Source: Mesocentrotus franciscanus
Lineage: Eukaryota > Echinodermata > Echinoidea > Camarodonta > Strongylocentrotidae
NCBI GenBank assembly: GCA_037976565.1
Contig: CP137668.1
Coordinates: 5,867,496-5,931,495 of the forward strand
Direction of reading: 5' to 3'
Length of the DNA: 64,000 nucleotides
The position numbers and the translations under genes are program-made. This document shows, piece by piece, positions 1-11,662 of the stretch; the stretch's first letter is position 1, and each line of letters begins with the position of its first letter. Under the pieces are notes generated by a model that had not been told where the DNA came from, ran no database searches, and saw only the letters and a program-made list of their open reading frames with translations.

Positions 1-2215
1 GTGAGAAATGTGGTGTACTAATTTGCAGTGAATGCGCTCTTTGTACACACGGCAAGCATACATTTTTGATTAAAAGTGTGGAAGATGCTTCGAAAGCAAA
101 GGTGGATGGAATGGTCAAATTGATGAGTAAAGCAACAATTTGGATGGGGTCTCATGACGAATTCCTTATGGACTATACGAAGAAGAAAGTGGAAGGGAAT
201 AAGCGACTAGACGACATCTCAGAAGCAATTCAAACATCTTCCAGTACGTGCTTAAAACTTATTGCTGATATGATCAATGGTAAGAAGGAGAATCTCATGA
301 CAAGGCTCGAATCTAGTCGAAGTGATCTCAACGAGGCCGTAGACAACATCTTGGTGCCTGTGGAGGAAGCAATTTCAAATGTCTCTGATGAAATCGAATG
401 TGCTGAAGAACTCTTGGACAGTAGTGACCCAAAGGAAGTGGTTCTTCAATACAGGGATTGGGCAAAGCGCCTCCTTCGTGGGATTGACCAACAAATTCCT
501 TCTGATATGGATGCAAGGCGTCAGTGTACCAGGGTTGGGTCTCTGCAGTTCTTCGAAAGCAAGGCGCATGTCCTTGATGTGCCTCAGCTAGGCGTCCTTT
601 GGGGGCAGGTTCCAGAAAGAAAAGACCAAGGTCCATAAATTGTATATATTTTTCATCAACAAAATTCTGAAAGTGACTAAGGAAATTTGTAGGCGTGTGT
701 GAACTATAAATTACATCAATCCATAGATTTGTAGGTGGAGTCAGGAGGAGATAGAAGAGCCAACAGCCCCATCCCCTCTCCCCCGATCCGTCCCCTCGAA
801 CAACGAAACGTTTGTTGCTATCTACACCCTTGCAATGTCTATTGTATTCCTTATTTTTATTTGAACACATGTTTGAATGTTACTTAAGCAATCTTTTTTT
901 TTTTTACAAAAGTTTTTTGTTAACCATTACCTTATTTCACAACTGCTACAATATTGGGGTGAATCGAAGTTTAGCACATTTCACGGTGAACTAGAATATG
1001 CTCTTCCTGAAATATATGATTTATACGAACAATGAGAATGATATTAGGAAAAATATAAGTATTTTCAGTTTCTATTTCTTGGGGGGGGGGGGAGGATTCA
1101 GGGGTTTCATGAAAAGAATGTTTTGACCAGATTGTGTTATGAAAATCCTTTATCTACTTTACAATGTGATTTGCTTATATTCATCTTTATTTCATACATA
1201 ACTCGATAAGAATTCTGTTGTTTGTACAGGAATGAATATATTAATTGGCCTTTTTTAATAAAAAACGGGAAAACATAAATCTTTTTTCGAATACCATACT
1301 CCGAAGGGAAAAAATATATATACTTTTATACTCAACAAATCGGACTTTCTGCATTTAACGGTCAATACTGATACATCTCTCTCTCTCTCTTCTGTAAATA
1401 AAGAAATGGCACTTCTGCATCGCCCAACGCAAAGACTTCTTCTCACTGTACGTGTCCAGGTATCCGGCAGAATAAAGATGATGACACCCTACACGAATGG
1501 CAGCATCTTGGTTCGTTATCGAGATGGCCACATGGAGGTCCTGAGTCCAGACGGTAGTTGCAGCAGAATCCGTGGCCGTTCAACCAACATCTCGGCTAGA
1601 GACATGGCTGCACTGTCCGATGGCCGGTTCGTCACTTTGACGAAAAGGAACACGGTGAAGATCTACGGGAAAGGAGGTGAAAGCCAACAGGTCGAGTTTG
1701 TGACGAGGGAAGACGACGAATTCGCAGATGCTATCGCTACGGATATCCACGACAATGTATTGTTGCTGTACTCAGGAGTCGCAAGGGTCGTGAGGTTTTC
1801 TTCAGATGGAGGGGAACCTATTGATGCAATCCCCATCAACTGCGTCGAATTCAACATGGTGTTGAGGATGAGATCGACAACGAGTGGAAAGATCGTCATA
1901 GTGCAGGACGATGGATTCCTGATTGCCTGCTCCGATGAAGGCGGTTTGTATCGGAGGATACCTATCCGGGAGACTGATAAAGTGTCCTGCGACCAAGAAG
2001 GCAACATGTGGATGATATCTCATCAGGACATCCAGGGTACCAAAAGGGCTTTCCTCGAGGTGTATGGGGAGAACCGTGATCGCATTGTGGATACTTACCT
2101 GCCGAATGACTCCGCGGCTCCAGGGTTTGAGCCTTGGGGCATTGCTGCATCAACAAACTGCTTTGCTGCTGTCCTATCACCTAACGAAGTTGGCTGGTTC
2201 ATCCGCGAAATGTAA
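1..2215 (+). CDS. TRIM-type RING/B-box/coiled-coil + NHL-like propeller gene, copy A (5' end outside window)
   Basis: Seen: two coding exons. Exon 1 is cut by the window edge and runs in frame from base 3 to 630; exon 2 is 1404-2215. The visible part starts inside the B-box (EKCGVLICSEC, CTHGKH), followed by a ~190-residue helical, charged coiled-coil stretch. The exon 1 frame reaches a stop at 636-638, but CAAG|GT at 630/631 (phase 1) joins exactly to the acceptor after the CT-rich tract at 1376-1403, giving one frame into exon 2. Exon 2 encodes about six propeller-like repeats (YTNGSILVRYRDGH, AALSDGRFVTLTKR, SCDQEGNMWMIS) and ends REM-stop. Family knowledge: RING/B-box/coiled-coil/NHL proteins are E3 ubiquitin ligases or RNA-binding regulators. 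The donor (GTCCAT) is weak, so the join is inferred. Exon 2 is almost identical to that of copy B. Confidence 0.8.
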
Positions 2216-2594
2216 TACCATAATATAATACTGTACTATCCAGCAGCGTAACTAGATGTAGACAATCCTGTGGATTTTTACTTAGCATAGTTTCATTCTT
2301 ATTCTGTTTGGACATTATCAGATTATTTAATGGTGGAAATGACCATTTGTATTGTGGCCACTGGAATTTCAGCAATTAGCACCTGTCTAGCTTGGTCTCA
2401 ATTAGAAGTATGACTACCCCAAGTGGGAGAGTGTGCTGGAAATACAAGCATAATAATGATCTAATATAAAAAGTCACATTAAGGCAAGCAGTAAGAACAT
2501 GCAGGGAAGAGTATAAGGTATACACCTTTAGAATACTAAATAGCAATGTTTTAATCTCTTTTTATTTTATACTATTACTCATAATAATAGGCTA

Positions 2595-2666
2595 ATTTTA
2601 CTATTACTATTACTATTACCAATACTATTACTATTACTATTACCATTACTTTTACTATTACTATCA
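2595..2666. repeat. Hexamer microsatellite (ACTATT)n, short allele in copy A
   Basis: About 70 bp of imperfect CTATTA units downstream of TRIM copy A. Its - strand translation (VIVIVIV) is a by-product and not a gene. Confidence 0.9.
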
Positions 2667-4316
2667 TTATTGCTGTAACTGTAATTTGTGGCCTTTCTCG
2701 AAATATATCCGAAATGTTGGTTATGAAGTCAAAAGCTAGGGTAGGAACTTTCATTTCGGAATCGTATATAGACAAAATGCAATATGTGTTTTCCAAAAAC
2801 CTAATATCACTATCATTCAGGACGCAAAATAACCTAAAAAAAACAAACGACAATATGTTTCTTTTTATACGATATTTGTGGATCAATTACGGCAAATTTA
2901 TCAGCGTGCATGAGGAATCCAGGCATTTGTTGAGAACAATTTTTTTTTAAATGGAGAAAGACAAGGACAATTATACAATTTATATTTTGAAAGAAAAAAG
3001 AAGAAGCATAATCTGGCTAATTTTGTTAACAAGCACCTCAAGAAAGACATCAATGTAATTCATCCTCTTCCATATCGTGTTTAATGAGTTAAAATCATTC
3101 AGTCTAATCGGTAGCATCTTTCTTCGTGATGAATTTCTCTCATTGTTCCTGATATTCGGGCAAAGGGATACTGGCCTTACATGAAGTACCATGTCCAGCA
3201 TCCATTACACTGCTCCCAAGCATGACTTATGCACTGAATGTCTAAAGTACATGTAATGTCAAACCATATTACTATAACTTGTATAATCATTCTTTACAAG
3301 AATATCCAATATTAATGGTATGTATTGCTTTCAGATTAGCTTATACCAATGGTTATGTATTCCAAAAGAAACATGTTTTCCTCACTTCGATGCTTAATAA
3401 TATAATGAAAGAATAGTTTTCTTACTCCTAATCCAATGGTTCTGTCTTCCCGTGTTTCTAAGATTTATTTAAGAAGACAGTTATATTGATTGATGTAACT
3501 ATGATGTATTTATGTAAATTATTTTGTATACCGGTATGATTATGATTTTATAAATGGTTGTAACACGTTAAAATATAACATAACGATGTACATATACACT
3601 GAACTTGTTTTAATGTTTTGCTCGACTTCTTTATATTTAACTAGGAATAATATCAACATCGATGAAATGAGCTTGTCAAATCATAGACCAGTTTTTTCGA
3701 GCAAGATTTTTTCTTTTAATTGTCTTTTTTTTACTACGACCCCTTCAATTTGGGAATGTTCAACTCGACCAAAAGAAAAGCTGGTAGTAAAAAAAAAAAA
3801 ATTCATACAGACATTATACATAACATACTCACATATTAAGACGCCCTATGTCGATGCTACAAAAGTCTACTAAACAAATCTCAACCTCGGTGTCGGTAAT
3901 CTGAATTTTAATACTATTTTTAAATCTTTTATATACATGTGCAATTTAGTTCATTCCTGCAAAACATATTGTCTATTAAACTGTTCTTTTTATTGAATTG
4001 AATTGAATGAATTGAATTTATGTTTGTTATTTCGTTTTGCTTGGGTTTTTCGTAGGTATATAAAGGTACCTGATAAAATATCGAATTTTCATTAGATTGT
4101 AATAGTATTTCACAACCGTGATAGGGGCATGAAGTGTGTCCCAACTAATGTGTGCATCAGTATCATTGAGGGGATAAATTGCCCCCACATTTGGTTGTTA
4201 AGTAAATAATGTGACCAAGTAGGCATGCATCCTTTAATAATGGCAAACGTCTCATCATAGATTTGATTATTTCACCACATACATGATATAGACCGTTTAT
4301 TTATTAAAGTAATAAT

Positions 4317-4590
4317 AATAATAATAATAATAATCTTTTATAGTCCACTCCAAATTTTATTAAACCGAAAATGGAAATTCTTTGTGCCCAATTGATCGTG
4401 AGCCCGGCAGCCACTGAGCAGCGCCAGATCGACATTGCTCTATCCCCTTATTGTTGAACGCCAAACAAGGTAGCAGCGACTCCCATCTTTTAACGTCTTT
4501 TGGTATGACGCGGCCGGGGTTCGAACCCACGACCTCCCGGTTGTGAGGCGGACGCTCTACTGACTGAGCCAACACACCGGTCTAAGTAAT
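4317..4590 (-). mobile_element. tRNA-derived SINE with 7-bp target-site duplication (unit A)
   Basis: Read on the - strand, the head has an A-box-like TGGCTCAGTCAGTAGAGCG and a B-box-like GGTTCGAACCC. The anticodon-like triplet is CAC, but the acceptor stem does not pair. The tail is (ATT)n. The element (4324-4583) is flanked by AAGTAAT at 4317-4323 and 4584-4590. The ORF reading AQSVERPPHNREVVGSNPG is the usual false translation of such heads. Confidence 0.88.
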
Positions 4591-5267
4591 AGGGGCGTTG
4601 TTTTATGCATTTCACCACAGGCCTTACCATCATGACAAACAGGATTAAACATTCACATATACGCAGCTTATCTTATCCTCAGTACAGGCTTTTCACATTC
4701 ATGTAGGCCAAGGTATATTTTGACGCTTAATCTTTTTTCTTTGGAACGGGAGCAAACGGGTTTTTACATTAATTTGTGGTTGTTGTTCTCGTTCTCATTT
4801 ACAGCTACACATAAATCCTAATCAATTTGTTTTGAATATAGAAATATTTAGCGCCATCAACCCCCTTCCCCTCGCCCTCCCCCATACACAAACAATCCTG
4901 GCTTCTCGGCAGCGTAATAATATAATTAGGTTATTCATGTGTTTAAGAATACTCCTTAACCAATCCTATTTTATCCACATTCTAAATCAAAGTCTTTGTA
5001 AATTATTATGCAAGGGTTAGCTATTGTCTATACTTGAAACTTGCAAATCATGTTCACCTTATAACAATTGGGTTTCGCAATATCTTTTCAACACGGACGG
5101 GGTGCCTAATATTATTTTGGGTAAGAATCTGAACTACAGTTTCGGCTGATTCGACAGTACGAACGACTTTGGCCTGGTGTAAGTGGGAAGGGAAAATTAT
5201 ATTAAAAAGACGTGTCAATTCTATGTTATGTATGAGGTGTCAAGACAGAACAGAAGACAATGAATCT

Positions 5268-5395
5268 GGGAATTCCCTCATTGCTATAACTCGCTTCAAA
5301 CGTAGAGGGCGTTGCCGCATCCAATTGTGGATGTCGATCACTGAACTCTGACACTACGTAGTGTTAGAGGTTAGTGATGTGGATGGGGAATTCCC
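5268..5395 (+). promoter_or_regulatory. Candidate promoter block of copy B: kappaB-like site, palindrome, kappaB-like site
   Basis: GGGAATTCCC occurs at 5268-5277 and again at 5386-5395; both match the GGGRNWYYCC NF-kappaB/Rel consensus. Between them, 5337-5378 is a near-palindrome centred on ACACTACGTAGTGT. The block ends 209 bp before the start codon at 5605. Regulatory function is inferred; the transcription start is not known. Confidence 0.45.
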
Positions 5396-5604
5396 ACGTC
5401 TCTATCTTTGCCAATAGCAAGGTATACAGTCAGTAGGCCTAATTGGTAGCTGTGACATTTTGGAGGTACTGTACACTTATAACAACTGTTTGGCGTGTTT
5501 GGAGTTACCAACAAGACATGACTGGTTTCAATATGAATATCAAGATTCAAGAGCTGTACAAGTGACACTTTAGAGACCGGAATTTCGTTTGCCAAAATAT
5601 GACC

Positions 5605-8229
5605 ATGGCTGAGAGTATTGTAGGAGCCATATCGGGTCATCTGGATTGTGCGATCTGCTACGGTAGATTCGAAAATGCGAAATGCCTCGAATGCTTGCAT
5701 ACCTATTGTGAGAGCTGCATTAACAGCGTCTCAGAAGAAGAATGTGACCTAGTCTTAGGGAAATGGATATATTGTGTCCGATGCCCGATATGCCGTGAAG
5801 AAACACACTATGAGCAAGGTAGAGCCGGAACCCTGAAACCAAATCTGCTGGCCAACAAGATTATCGAAGAACTTAAACGCCATGAGGATTCTGAATCAAC
5901 AAAAGAACTTTGTAAGGAGCACGGTGCAGAAAAGAAATTCTTCTGTGAGAAATGTGGTGTAATAATTTGCAGTGAATGCGCTCTTTGTACTCACGGCAAG
6001 CATACATTTTTGATTAAAAATGTGGAAGATGCTTCGAAAGCAAAGGTGGATGGAATGGTCAAATTGATGAGTAAAGCAACGATGTGGATGGCGTCTCATG
6101 AAGAATTCCTTATGGACTATACGAAGAAAAAAATGGAAGGGAATAAGCGACTAGACGACATCTCAGAAGCAATTCAAACATCTTCCAGTACGTGCTTAAA
6201 ACTTATGGCTGATATGATCAATGGTAAGAAGGAGAATCTCATGACAAGGGTCGAGTCCAGTCGAAGTGATCTCAACGAGGCCGTAGACAACATCTTGGTG
6301 CCGGTGGAGGAAGCAATTTCAAAGGTCTCTGATGAAACCGAATGTGCTGAAGAACTCTTGGACAGTAGTGACCCAAAGGAAGTGGTTCTTCAATACAGGG
6401 ATTGGGCAAAGCGCCTCCTTCGTGGGATTGACCAACAAATTCCTTCTGATATGGATGCAAGGCGTCAGTGTACCAGGGTTGGGTCTCTGCAGTTCTTCGA
6501 AAGCAAGGCACATGTCCTTGATGTGCCTCAGCTAGGCGTCCTTTGGGGGCAGGTTCCAGAAAGAAAAGACCAAGGTCCATAAATTGTATATAATTTTCAT
6601 CAACAAAATTCTGAAAGTGACTAAGGAAATTTGTAGGCGTGTGTGAACTATAAATTACATCAATCCATAGATTTGTAGGTGGAGTCAGGAGGAGATAGAA
6701 GAGCCAACAGCCCCATCCCCTCTCCCCCGATCCGTCCCCTCGAACAACGAAACGTTTGTTGCTATCTACACCCTTGCAATGTCTATTGTATTCCTTATTT
6801 TTATTTGAACACATGTTTGAATGTTACTTAAGCAATCTTTTTTTTTTTTACAAAAGTTTTTTGTTAACCATTACCTTATTTCACAACTGCTACAATATTG
6901 GGGTGAATCGAAGTTTAGCACATTTCACGGTGAACTAGAATATGCTCTTCCTGAAATATATGATTTATACGAACAATGAGAATGAGATTAGGAAAAATAT
7001 AAGTATTTTCAGTTTCTATGCAGCGTACCTACTCATAGGTTCGCTTGAATAATTATTCGCTCTTCTCTTCTTTTTTTTTTTTTTTTTTGGGGGAGGATTC
7101 AGGGGTTTCATGAAAAGAATGTTTTGACCAGATTGTGAAAATCCTTTATCTACTTTACAATGTGATTTGCTTATATTCATCTTTATTTCATACATAACTC
7201 GATAAGAATTCTGTTGTTTGTACAGGAATGAATATATTAATTGGCCTTTTTTAAATAAAAAAACGGGAAAACATAAATTTTTTTTCGAATACCATACTCC
7301 GAAGGGGAAAAAATATATATACTTTTATACTCAACAAATCGGACTTTCTGCATTTAACGGTCAATACTGATACATCTCTCTCTCTCTCTTCTGTAAATAA
7401 AGAAATGGCACTTCTGCATCGCCCAACGCAAAGACTTCTTCTCACTGTACGTGTCCAGGTATCCGGCAGAATAAAGATGATGACACCCTACACGAATGGC
7501 AGCATCTTGGTTCGTTATCGAGATGGCCACATGGAGGTCCTGAGTCCAGACGGTAGTTGCAGCAGAATCCGTGGCCGTTCAACCAACATCTCGGCTAGAG
7601 ACATGGCTGCACTGTCCGATGGCCGGTTCGTCACTTTGACGAAAAGGAACACGGTGAAGATCTACGGGAAAGGAGGTGAAAGCCAACAGGTCGAGTTTGT
7701 GACGAGGGAAGACGACGAATTCGCAGATGCTATCGCTACGGATATCCACGACAATGTATTGTTGCTGTACTCAGGAGTCGCAAGGGTCGTGAGGTTTTCT
7801 TCAGATGGAGGGGAACCTATTGATGCAATCCCCATCAACTGCGTCGAATTCAACATGGTGTTGAGGATGAGATCGACAACGAGTGGAAAGATCGTCATAG
7901 TGCAGGACGATGGATTCCTGATTGCCTGCTCCGATGAAGGCGGTTTGTATCGGAGGATACCTATCCGGGAGACTGATAAAGTGTCCTGCGACCAAGAAGG
8001 CAACATGTGGATGATATCTCATCAGGACATCCAGGGTACCAAAAGGGCTTTCCTCGAGGTGTATGGGGAGAACCGTGATCGCATTGTGGATACTTACCTG
8101 CCGAATGACTCCGCGGCTCCAGGGTTTGAGCCTTGGGGCATTGCTGCATCAACAAACTGCTTTGCTGCTGTCCTATCACATAACGAAGTTGGCTGGTTCA
8201 TCCGCGAAATATGTAATACCATAATATAA
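5605..8229 (+). CDS. TRIM-type RING/B-box/coiled-coil + NHL-like propeller gene, copy B (complete)
   Basis: Seen: exons 5605-6574 and 7403-8229, joined in phase 1, about 598 residues. Start: an upstream ATG at 5599 is in frame but is ATA in copy C, while the ATG at 5605 lies in a strong ACCATGG context in both copies, so I chose 5605. Residues 15-70 form a C3HC4 RING (CAIC, CLHTYCESC, CPIC). Residues ~105-140 form a B-box (CKEH, FFCEKC, CSEC, CTHGKH). A coiled-coil region follows to ~residue 300, and exon 2 gives the NHL-like beta-propeller. Predicted role from the family: cytoplasmic E3 ubiquitin ligase, with the propeller binding the substrate or RNA. Odd: a 2-bp insertion near 8208 changes the C terminus from REM-stop to REICNTII-stop. 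If the weak donor (GTCCAT) is skipped, the protein ends two residues later as an RBCC-only form. Confidence 0.85.
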
Positions 8230-8577
8230 TACTGTTATATCCAGCAGTGTAACTAGATGTAGACAATCCTGTGGATATTTACTGAGCATAGTTTCATTCT
8301 TATTCTGTTAATGGTGGAAATGACCATTTGTATTGTGGCCACTGGAATTTCAGCAATTAGCACCTGTCTAGCTTGGTCTCAATTAGAAGTATGACTACCC
8401 CAAGTGGGAGAGTGTGCTGGAAATACAAGCATAATAATGATCTAATATAAAAAGTCACATTAAGGCAAGCAGTAAGAACATGCAGGGAAGAGTATAAGGT
8501 ATACACCTTTAGAATACTAAATAGCAATGTTTTAATCTCTTTTTATTTTATACTATTACTCATAATAATAGGCTAAT

Positions 8578-8775
8578 TTTACTATTACTATTACTATTAC
8601 CAATACTATTACTATTACTATTACTATTACCATTACTATTACTATTACTATTACTATTACCATTACTATTACTATTACTATTACTATTACTATTACCAAT
8701 ACTATTACTATTACTATTACTATTACCATTACTATTACTATTACTATTACTATTACCATTACTTTTACTATTACT
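8578..8775. repeat. Hexamer microsatellite (ACTATT)n, expanded in copy B
   Basis: The same locus as in copy A but about 200 bp long, with interspersed ACCATT and CCAATA variants. The expansion follows the A/B duplication. Confidence 0.92.
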
Positions 8776-10406
8776 ATCATTATTGCTGTAACTGTAATTT
8801 GTGGCCTTTCTCGAAATATATCCGAAATGTTGGTTATGAAGTCAAAAGCTAGGGTAGGAACTTTCATTTCGGAATCGTATATAGACAAAATGCAATATGT
8901 GTTTTCCAAAAACCTAATATCACTATCATTCAGGACGCAAAATAACCTAAATAAAACAAACAAACGACAATATGTTTCTTTTTATACGATATTTGTGGAT
9001 CAATTACGGCAAATTTATCAGCGTGCATGAGGAATCCAGGCATTTGTTGAGAACAATTTTTTTAAATGGAGAAAGACAAGGACAATTATACAATTTATAT
9101 TTTGAAAGAAAAAAGAAGAAGCATAATCTGGCTAATTTTGTTAACAAGCACCTCAAGAAAGACATCAATGTAATTCATCCTCTTCCATATCGTGTTTAAT
9201 GAGTTAAAATCATTCAGTCTAATCGGTAGCATCTTTCTTCGTGATGAATTTCTCTCATTGTTCCTGATATTCGGGATACTGGCCTTACATGAAGTACCAT
9301 GTCCAGCATCCATTACACTGCTCCCAAGCATGACTTATGCACTGAATGTCTCAAGTACATGTAATGTAAAACCATATTACTATAACTTGTATAATCATTC
9401 TTTACAAGAATATCCAATATTAATGGTATGTATTGCTTTCAGATTAGCTTATACCAATGGTTATGTATTCCAAAAGAAACATGTTTTCCTCACTTCGATG
9501 CTTAATAATATAATGAAAGAATAGTTTTCTTACTCCTAATCCAATGGTTCTGTCTTCCCGTGTTTCTAAGATTTATTTAAGAAGACAGTTATATTGATTG
9601 ATGTAACTATGATGTATTTATGCAAATTATTTTGTATATGGTTATGATTTTATAATTGGTTGTAACACGGTAAAATATATTAAAACTATGTACATTGAAT
9701 GTATACTGAACTTGTTTTAATGTTTTGCTCGACTTCTTTATATTTAACTAGGAATAATATCAACATCGATGAAATGAGCTTGTCAAATCATAGACCAGTT
9801 TTTTCGAGCAAGATTTTTTCTTTTAATTGTCTTTTTTACTACGACCCTTCAATTTGGGAATGTTCAACTCGACCAAAAGAAAAGCTGGTAGTAAAAAAAA
9901 AATTCATACAGACATTATACATAACATACTCACATATTAAGACGCCCTATGTCGATGCTACAAAAGTCTACTAAACAAATCTCAACCTCGGTGTCGGTAA
10001 TCTGAATTTTAATACTATTTTTAAATCTTTTATATACATGTGCAATTTAGTTCATTCCTGCAAAACATATTGTCTATTAAACTGTTCTTTTTATTGAATT
10101 GAATTGAATGAATTGAATTTATGTTTGTTATTTCGTTTTGCTTGGGTTTGTCGTAGGTATATAAAGGTACCTGATAAAATATCGAATTTTCATTAGATTG
10201 TAATAGTATTTCACAACCGTGATAGGGGCATGAAGTGTGTCCCAACTAATGTGTGCATCAGTATCATTGAGGGGATAAATTGCCCCACATTTGGTTATCA
10301 AGTAAATAATGTGACCAAGTAGGCATGCATCCTTTAATAATGGCAAACGTCTCATCATAGATTTGATTATTTCACCACATACATGATATAGACCGTTTAT
10401 TTATTA

Positions 10407-10689
10407 AAGTAATAATAATAATAATAATAATAATCTTTTATAGTCCACTCCAAATTTTATTAAACCGAAAATGGAAATTCTTTGTGCCCAATTGATCGTG
10501 AGCCCGGCAGCCACTGAGCAGCGCCAGATCGACATTGCTCTATCCCTTTATTGTTGAACGCCAAACAAGGTAGCAGCGACTCCCATCTTTTAACGTCTTT
10601 TGGTATGACGCGGCCGGGGTTCGAACCCACGACCTCCGGTTGTGAGGCGGACGCTCTACTGACTGAGCCAACACACCGGTCTAAGTAAT
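10407..10689 (-). mobile_element. tRNA-derived SINE, duplicated copy (unit B)
   Basis: Same element, same AAGTAAT flanks (10407-10413, 10683-10689) and same neighbours as at 4317-4590, so it was carried along by the segmental duplication. One base is lost in the anticodon-arm region (ACCTCCGG against ACCTCCCGG). Confidence 0.88.
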
Positions 10690-11329
10690 AGGGGCGTTTT
10701 TTTTATGCATTTGACCACAGACCTTACCATGATGACAAACAGGATTAATTATTAACATCTACATAGCTTATCTTATCCTCAGCCTTTTACATACTCAGTT
10801 TCACATTCATGTATGCCAAGGTGCATTTTGGAGGACGCTTAGTCTTTTATCTTTGGAACGGGAGCAATGGTTTTTCTACATTAATTTGTTGTTGTTGTCG
10901 TTCTCAAGTTTACAGCTACACATAAATCCCAATCAATTTGTTTTAAATATTGAGGTATTTAGCGCCATCCACGCCCTTCCCCTTCCCCCTCCCCCATATA
11001 CAAACAATCCTAGCTTCTCGGCAGCGGAATGCGATATTTAGGTTTTTCATGTATTTCAGAATACTCCTTAACCAATCCTATTTTATCCACATTCTAAATC
11101 AAAGTCTCTGTAAATTATTATGCAAGGGTTAGCTATTGTCTGTACTTGAAACTTGCAATATATGTTCACCTTATAACCTCATTTAATTTGGTTTCGCAAT
11201 ATCTCTTCAACACGGACGGGGTGCCTAATATTATTTTGGGTAAGAATCTGAACTACAGTTTCGGCCGATTCGACAGTACGAACGACTTTGGCCTGCATTT
11301 TGTTAGTGGGAAAGGAAAATTATGAGTCT

Positions 11330-11457
11330 GGGAATTCCCTCATTGCTATAGCTCGCATCAAACTTAGAGGGCGTTGTCGCATCCAATATGTGATTCCGAT
11401 CACTGAACTCTGACACTACGTAGTGTACGAGTTCAGTGATATCGATGGGGAATTCCC
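11330..11457 (+). promoter_or_regulatory. Candidate promoter block of copy C: kappaB-like site, palindrome, kappaB-like site
   Basis: GGGAATTCCC lies at 11330-11339 and 11448-11457, flanking a 42-bp palindrome at 11399-11440 in which 19 of 21 pairs match. The spacing (59 bp and 7 bp) is identical to that of copy B, although the sequence just upstream differs by a ~56-bp indel. It ends 205 bp before the ATG at 11663. Confidence 0.45.
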
Positions 11458-11662
11458 ACGTCTCTAGTATTGCCAATAGCAAAGTATGCAGTAGGCCTAA
11501 TTGGTAACTGTGACATTTTGGAGGTACTGTACACTTGTAACAACTATTTGGCGTGTATGGAATTACCAACAACACATGACTGGTTTCAATACGAATATCA
11601 AGAGTCAAGAGCTATACATGTGACACTTTTAAGACCAGAATTTCGTTTGCCAAAATATAACC

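Larger units (their letters stand above)
2216..5267. other. Intergenic flank of copy A
   Basis: No supported gene. It holds the 3' flank of copy A, the hexamer array, the SINE and AT-rich sequence repeated in unit B. Small ORFs here (for example around 3586-3873) lose frame in the sister units through poly-A/T indels, which speaks against coding. Confidence 0.7.
8230..11329. other. Intergenic flank of copy B
   Basis: The counterpart of 2216-5267, with the expanded hexamer array and the second SINE. No supported gene. Confidence 0.7.

Noticed and set aside
328..870. 180-codon - strand frames repeated at 328-870, 6272-6814 and similar near 12327-12695
   Set aside because: They lie antisense over the coiled-coil exon and follow the sense gene in every copy; no independent domain.
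1663..2007. 114-codon - strand frame in the propeller exon (and its copies)
   Set aside because: Shadow of the propeller frame.
4360..4575. 71-codon frame AQSVERPPHNREVVGSNPG
   Set aside because: False translation of a tRNA-derived SINE head, a common artefact.
4508..4583. Possible tRNA-Val (CAC) gene on the - strand
   Set aside because: A/B boxes are present but the acceptor stem does not pair; it has a SINE body, an (ATT)n tail and target duplications.
8556..8963. 135-codon - strand frame of VIVIVIVMV repeats, like a membrane protein
   Set aside because: It is the translation of the hexamer microsatellite; the equivalent frame is short in unit A and broken in unit C.
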